Source of the DNA: Platerodrilus igneus | Taxonomy: Eukaryota > Arthropoda > Insecta > Coleoptera > Lycidae | NCBI GenBank assembly: GCA_036346225.1 | Contig: JARFIW010000668.1 | Coordinates: 2,191,001-2,255,000 of the forward strand | Reading direction: 5' to 3' | Length of the DNA stretch: 64,000 nt | In this document: in pieces, positions 58,708 to 64,000 of the stretch | Layout: every line of letters begins with the position of its first letter | Numbering within the stretch: the first letter of the stretch is position 1 | Notes under the pieces: generated by a model | What the model saw: the letters and a program-made list of their open reading frames with translations, nothing else | What the model was told of the DNA's origin: nothing | Database searches by the model: none | Made by a program: the position numbers and the translations under genes

Positions 58708-58760
58708 TTTATTAGAACTTGACGTTTCGGAGAATTTGACTTCCTAATCATAAGCTATAA
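58708..58760 (-). ncRNA. Degenerate hammerhead-like motif
   Basis: Minus strand: AGCTT (58754-58750) pairs with AAGTT after the cleavage site (58720-58716), with TTA/TAA beyond an internal mismatch, making stem I. The core ATGATTA (for CTGATGA) is followed by stem II GGA/TCC with a long loop, intact GAAA (58728-58725), and ACGT, a self-complementary stem III, then C before AAG. Two core changes. It resembles the conserved 3' piece of insect Penelope-type repeats. Confidence 0.42.
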
Positions 58761-59040
58761 GATGAATAATAATAATTACATATATAAAGGATATAAACTA
58801 CTTACTTTACTAACATGTTTTGGAAGAAAACCAGTTTTTAAATTTTATTTGACATTTCTTAAAAATTAAGATATTAACATAGACGACTTAAGTCAAAAAT
58901 AGCCATCTACTACATTTGTATAAGTTAATGGAACTATTTGAAAAAACTTTTACTTGTTAAAACTTTCATATAAAATTAAAAATTTATCAGACCAAATGTT
59001 ATCTGACCAACAGATGGCGTCTTTATAGTAGTTAATAGAA

Positions 59041-59067
59041 TATATATATATATATATATATATATAT
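59041..59067. repeat. (TA)n microsatellite, left edge of repeat F-C
   Basis: About 13 TA units. Confidence 0.93.
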
Positions 59068-61165
59068 CATAGTGGTTTTAAAAGATCAAAAATAAATATA
59101 AAAGAAACAATTTTAAAACACCCTGTATAAAGGAACAACCAGAAATTACGTGCGAAAGTTATATTAGTTAATTCATTTTTAAGTAACGGGTATTAACGAA
59201 ATTGTACAAATAATGATAAATATTTAGTAGGTTTGCAAAGAAATTTAATGGTAGAAGCCAATTCCATTAATTTATTAATTTAATTGAATTTAATTGAACG
59301 ATTATTGATGTGTAATATACATAAAAGCGTGTAAAAACTCAATAATACCAAGGTGAGACGCGTTGCTAACAAACAAATATATCAGTAGGGTTGAAATACA
59401 TAGAAAATCCAACTCGTAGAAGTGTTATTTAAAACGCGTTAAGATTAAACACCTGCAGAATTTTAAATGTCAAGTTCCAATAAATTTGTATAGATAAACA
59501 TGAAGATTCGACGTATATTGTTAACGGTCGCATGCGTTCTCTGGAAATACTAATTAGGGGTTATATAAATCACGTAGTAAGTCTACGTGGTGTAGATAGC
59601 AGATGGTCAAGAATATCGATTTTGTACCACTCAAACCAGGTTAGAAAGAGACGTAGAAAACGCATAAGCAAGAGACAACGATAGTATAGGAGGGACTTGT
59701 AGGACGTCAGTAAATATACGATTGGTCAATATACGTTAGTTGAACGCGAGACAAATACAAGCATAGTGTAGCGTAGTTTTCTGAAAATATTATAACGACG
59801 CACTGAATTTCGCGGGATTTAATATTGGTGGAGTGCAAAATTTTAAGAATGTGTTGTTGTAGATGGGAATTTTGCGTTATGCGGGTATGGAGAGGTTATA
59901 TTCGAAGTGTATAAATGTTTTTGAACAACGTGGTGAAGCCCCTTAAGATTTCGATCGCTCCAAACGACGTATCATAGTATCACGAGTTGTAAGTATTATA
60001 AAATCATTTAAATTGTATTGCATGGTGGTAGCCTCTTAATTAGTACGCGGTTAGTGTGCCGAGATTACATTTTTTAATTGAGGTATCACCTATAATTTTT
60101 AACCAACTTGTGACGGGACATTAAGTAACGTGGTTTGAAGCAACTAATTGAAAGACGTATTTTTAAATGGAATTTGGAATTTGGTTACACCGTGGAGGCG
60201 GCGTTGGCGGATTGGCCTAGATGGAGTTCGTCTAGTAACAGCTAGAAGCTGCCTGCAGAACAGATACAAGAAATACATAGCATCATCTACAGAGCGGAGA
60301 TCGTCTAGAAATTTCCAGGTAACGATTTGAAATTGTGATTCTTATAAACTGTGAATATTGGGTGACGTATGAGAGTGTTTTTCAAGGTAGTGTGGATTAT
60401 TTACGTATTGAACATAATACGTGTAAATAACTTTATTAGGGTATTTAACTAGAAATTTGAAGGTGTCTATAGAGCTTTTTAACGTTCCATCAGAACGTGA
60501 AATTTTTGTGAAGAGTACATGACTTTGTTTTTTTAATGCAAAGTAGAAGGGCATACATTATGCAGAATTAGCTGGGTTATAATGAGCTCACCATACCCAA
60601 GAGTTAACTTAGATTAAAAAACAAAATAAATTATAAAGAAGGAATTTTAGAGAAGGTATTCTTCAAGGCCCATTTACTCCGGGTACATTTTCTGTGTTTG
60701 ATGATTTTAAAATAAAATACAGGACATTACAAAATAAGATTTACTGAAGTGTAACGTGATCAATGAAATATGGACAATATTGAATTTTATTTGTAAGTAG
60801 TAATAAATAAAAGATTGTATGTTGGATTGTATTTTGTGGTTTTATTGCGAGTGTGTGTGTACGATTGAGAACATGTGAGTGAATCTAGATACCCAAGAGG
60901 AGGTCCAAATGAGCTAACCGGAAGCAGGTGCAGAAAATTGGCAATTCAACCGAGGAAGAGAGGAAAACGGGTAAGAAATATTTTTTTTGACTTATTTAAA
61001 TTTTTGGAAATTTTTCTATTTTCGAATTTGAAAATTTAATGAAATTTTCGAATATATTTTAGTTGCTGAGGATTTTAGCCGAGTTCCGCGGCAATCTTAT
61101 AACGGCCCAATGTTGGGGCTCGAATGTTTTTTGAGAGAGTACTAATTTAGACCCGAGTTCCACGG

Positions 61166-61166
<1 letters not shown>
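59068..61166 (+). mobile_element. Family F long repeat, copy C
   Basis: Same order of blocks as F-B: ACACCCTGTATAAAGG at 59118, TATA box GTATAAATG at 59911, TCACGAGTT|GTAAGTATT at 59982, leader ending TTTCCAG|GTAACGATT at 60313, GAATCTAGATACCCAAGAGG at 60882, and CCGAGTTCCRCGGCAAT twice (about 61079 and 61152). Between the last two lies AACGGCCCAATGTTGGGGCT (61101), close to a tRNA-Lys-type primer-binding site. No coding domain. Confidence 0.6.
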
Positions 61167-61216
<50 letters not shown>

Positions 61217-61220
61217 ATAT
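61167..61220. repeat. (TA)n microsatellite, right edge of repeat F-C
   Basis: About 26 TA units with a phase break near 61205. Confidence 0.95.
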
Positions 61221-61649
61221 CTGTATATTTGGTTGTATAAATGTAAGGAATGCTATGTTTGTCTTATGAATTATTAAGTCCAAAATAGACTGCTTCTAAA
61301 TCATTGATATTAGTTTTTCATTTAAGCAATTTTCGGTTTTATGTATGTGATAAGATTGTAATAAAAGTCCTTTATACCTAAACGTTCTTTGAAATTCACA
61401 CACAGTCTATATACAGCTCGGTTCCCCTCCTATTGTTTATAGTTTTATGCACTATTTCACCGAGATTCAGTGAAAAGGGTTACGCAGCCTGTGGCTGCCA
61501 AGATCACCAACATTTAGACATTTGCCGCATTAATAGTTTTCCAGTAAATTCTTTCACACAATTAACATTATTCGAAAGTATTTTCCAACCAATACTTGCA
61601 GTTGCTTATAATAACCACCATGTTACTTTTTTCGTTATAAGTTTATCCA
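61221..61649. other. No recognised feature
   Basis: Includes an 88-codon open frame (61433-61699 plus) without a known domain; its second half overlaps LINE text on the other strand. Confidence 0.4.
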
Positions 61650-61905
61650 TCTTGAGAATGGTTGGATGCGTACCTCCATTGATTTCTATTCTGAGCTAGC
61701 CTACACATTTCCCTGAAATTTCTACAGCCTACATCTTTCACTATCTGCGTGCAGTAGTCTAACCTAGGTCTACCTCTACCTTTCTTTTTTTCCTATCTTT
61801 GCTTCTAATATATTCCGCACTATTCCCTCATGTCTTAGTATGTGGCCTATCATCCTATCTCCCTTATTTTTACCGTTTTCCACATATTTCTTTCTTCCCC
61901 TCTTT
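61650..61905 (-). mobile_element. 5'-truncated RTE-type LINE 3' part (inverted)
   Basis: The minus strand reads a GRGRPRLDYCTQIVKDVGC-like string and MCRLAQN, matching the C-terminal domain of the LINE fragments at 18540, 25330 and 34447. Confidence 0.7.
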
Positions 61906-61987
61906 AAGAATGAATTATTTTGCCTGGCATTGGGAAAGTAATTCAAACATAGGAGAACGAAAATTAATGTAAAAATTGTTAGTTATT

Positions 61988-62060
61988 TTGCAAAAAGAAG
62001 AGTCCATGACCGGTTTCGCTGTTCTTGCATCTCATCGGACGGAAGCATCACTTTTTGCAA
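61988..62060 (-). ncRNA. Hammerhead-ribozyme-like motif, type I, long stem I
   Basis: Minus strand: distal stem I TTGCAAAAAG (62060-62051) pairs perfectly with CTTTTTGCAA (61997-61988). Proximal stem I TCCGT pairs with ATGGA (one G-T), with an internal loop between. The core is CCGATGA (62038-62032), one base from CTGATGA. Stem II GATG/CAGC has one mismatch around a CAAGAA loop. GAAA (62017-62014) is intact, then ACCGGT, a self-complementary minimal stem III, and GTC|A as cleavage site. This loop-free stem III is the hallmark described for Penelope-type hammerheads, which act as dimers. Confidence 0.72.
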
Positions 62061-63486
62061 CGCAACCAACTAAGATTTTGAATTATATACAAATCCTGGT
62101 GTAATTATAGGGACAAAATATTTTTTATGCGCCCTCTTACGTTACTAACCTAACAAATTTCATTGCTACCATCAGGTTAGCTTCTTCACTCAATGTTCAA
62201 AAAATAATTCCTACAAAAAAAGATAAGACAAAGTCTCAAGTTATTATCCAAGATAATAGGTAAGATAAAAATATTAAGATAAAACTAGATAACAATAGGT
62301 GGATCCAAAACGTCCCAGCACGCTAACGCACTTTACCACTACATACATTACAGATTCAGCGTAGAATTCCCCAGCTCACCAAGCCGTTTTGTCATCCATC
62401 ACAAAGATACAAGATAGAGTTGCTCCTTGAAGCCGTTATATAGGTAAGTTAAGACATAAGTTAAAAAAATTCTAGACTCTAACGAGTTCATCCACTGCGA
62501 TAAGAAAATCAGACAAAAGTTGAAGCAACAACCTAAAAGTATCGCTTCATATACCTTCACACAAAAAACCACTGTTTCAAGGTAATTTTTAGAAACGGTA
62601 ACGCCATAAACACACAAGAATGCCTAACTATAAGCAGTTAAATACAACCATGTCCCAATATGCCAAAAACAACCGAGAATTCGATAAGATATCAATAAAA
62701 AGCGATAGCACTTCACCACGAAGTTCAATAAAAAACAACAAAAAAAATGTTTATATGTTCTGGTGACTTAATAGAAAAAGAAAACAAGGAATGATAAAAG
62801 ATAAGGCGGGCGACTGTAATAATTCAGGAAAAAAACGCATGGAATATAAACTCCTAGTTTTTTGCAACTGCGAATATGGAACTATTTCTTATAATGGCAT
62901 AGGCCGCGGCTCCTATGGGAGTCCAAAGAAAAAAGTACCCACTCAACATCAGCTAAAACCAATCATAAAAATTCAATGAGCTATTGCAACCAAAGTTACG
63001 ACAATGACCACGAAATAAAACAACGTAAGATAAATACTGAAAACAAAATAATCTGCTGTAGAAAAGGTGCGAGGATTAATTAAATAAAGCAACAAAGTTA
63101 TACTGGGTAATCTAGGTAATAAACGGATATGTGGCTAACAATAAATTCAAGGAAAAGTCAACAGGTAGCAAAAAGATAGCTAGTTTAATATAAATAAGGC
63201 AAAAGTGCAGAAGATAAGTGCTGTATAAGAAAAGAAATAGCTGAATAAAGTTAACTAATTCATAGTAGGGACAAAAACATTAGGTAATTCGTTAAAGAAA
63301 TGGAACGTGAAAAATTTTGAATGTGCGCAAAGCTTGAGCGATTTTAAAGATATTTTCGTCCCACCTAGTGTGGTCTGAATCGATATATGAAGAGATAGCG
63401 GTAATTAAGACTCGATTTACTGATAACAAAATTGTTAAAGAACACAAAAAAATATATCTTACAACGCATATAATTGCTAGAATGAC
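62061..63486. other. No recognised feature
   Basis: Several short frames, none with a domain; AT-rich unassigned sequence. Confidence 0.4.
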
Positions 63487-63700
63487 AAGTCTTCCTTTGA
63501 GTCTCAACTAGACTAATAAAGAAAAATTTGAACATCATCCTCAAAAAATGATTCAAAAATTACTAGAGCGACAAACTTACCACGAGTCTCGTCTAGACTT
63601 ATGTAATGCTGAGCGACTAACTTTTCATGAGTCTCGTCTAGACTAACATACTGCTGAGCGACCACCCAAGACGACAAGTCTCGCCTATACCAAATAGATT
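63487..63700. repeat. Minisatellite, about 51-bp unit
   Basis: Units share GAGTCTCGTCTAGACT (with the palindrome GTCTAGAC), then ATG/ATAC, TGCTGAGCGAC and an A/C-rich end. Two units are well kept (63588-63690) and diverged ones flank them (from 63497 and to 63690). The 51-bp spacing keeps the minus frame open, giving repeated LDETxxKxVAQxYxS text, but nothing else suggests a gene. Confidence 0.65.
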
Positions 63701-64000
63701 TTAAAATGCTGCGTTGCAATATCGATATAAATAAAAATTTGCTATCAAAGCAAAATCATGCTCACTACACAAAAGCAATATTTTAGCGATACATGTACAG
63801 AAAAAAACAGTATACCAAATTATAAAAGTATTACTTTTATATCGAGGAATTTATCAACAATCATCGTAACCAAAGGGGATCGTAAATTAACTTTATTACA
63901 AAACATTGTCATCAACCTCACTATTGTAGTGTTTAAGAAAGCAGATATAACGAAATCAAGTTTATTATAGTGTTTTAGAAGGTATAGATACACCAAGGTA
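63701..64000. other. No recognised feature
   Basis: AT-rich; a 70-codon frame (63758-63970) has no known domain. Confidence 0.4.

Overview
This is an AT-rich eukaryotic (arthropod, most likely insect) genomic window. Evidence for this: three exons of a CRAL-TRIO lipid-transfer gene with GT-AG introns, R1-clade and RTE-type LINEs, a BEL/Pao LTR element primed by what looks like an insect-type tRNA-Tyr, a Tc1/mariner DD41D transposon, Myb/SANT-like and THAP fragments, and many (TA)n microsatellites. I see no bacterial operons, no CRISPR array and no convincing tRNA or rRNA gene.

Only one host gene can be supported. It is a CRAL-TRIO protein on the minus strand, with exons at 35713-35557, 26912-26608 and 26554-26369 and a poly(A) signal near 26290. 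The 8.6-kb intron between the first two visible exons is filled with repeat copies. The N-terminal exon or exons were not found. Nearly everything else is decayed mobile DNA.

Layout. 0-7 kb: two Myb/SANT-like fragments, two opposed Jockey-like RT scraps, and a THAP-domain remnant broken by a 238-bp insertion with a 15-bp target-site duplication. 8.6-13.7 kb: two ~1.8-kb LTR-like repeats facing outward, each followed by a tRNA-Lys-type primer-binding site; a 524-bp solo LTR of another family lies between them. 14.3-15.6 kb: a DD41D transposon with perfect 30-bp inverted repeats but a frameshifted transposase. 15.8-24.2 kb: an R1-clade LINE on the minus strand, apparently split by 3.7 kb of MITEs and other debris. 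25-35 kb: LINE 3' ends and ~2.1-kb repeats (family F) inside and around the host gene. 36.3-40.2 kb: an RTE-type LINE split by two LTR copies. 40.5-47.5 kb: a nearly full-length but dead BEL/Pao element. 49-61 kb: family F and a second ~1.7-kb family (E) in direct and inverted copies, mostly bounded by (TA)n tracts. 61.6-64 kb: LINE remnant, unassigned AT-rich DNA and a 51-bp minisatellite.

The most interesting signal is a scattered set of hammerhead-ribozyme-like folds (22.2, 35.9, 47.9, 58.7 and 62.0 kb, with a weak one at 51.1 kb). They combine a CTGATGA-like core, stem II, GAAA (TAAA in two copies), a very short stem III and a stem I with an internal loop. This is the form known from Penelope-like elements and animal retrozymes. 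Every copy carries at least one core change, so they read as fossils. No Penelope reverse transcriptase was recognised in the window.
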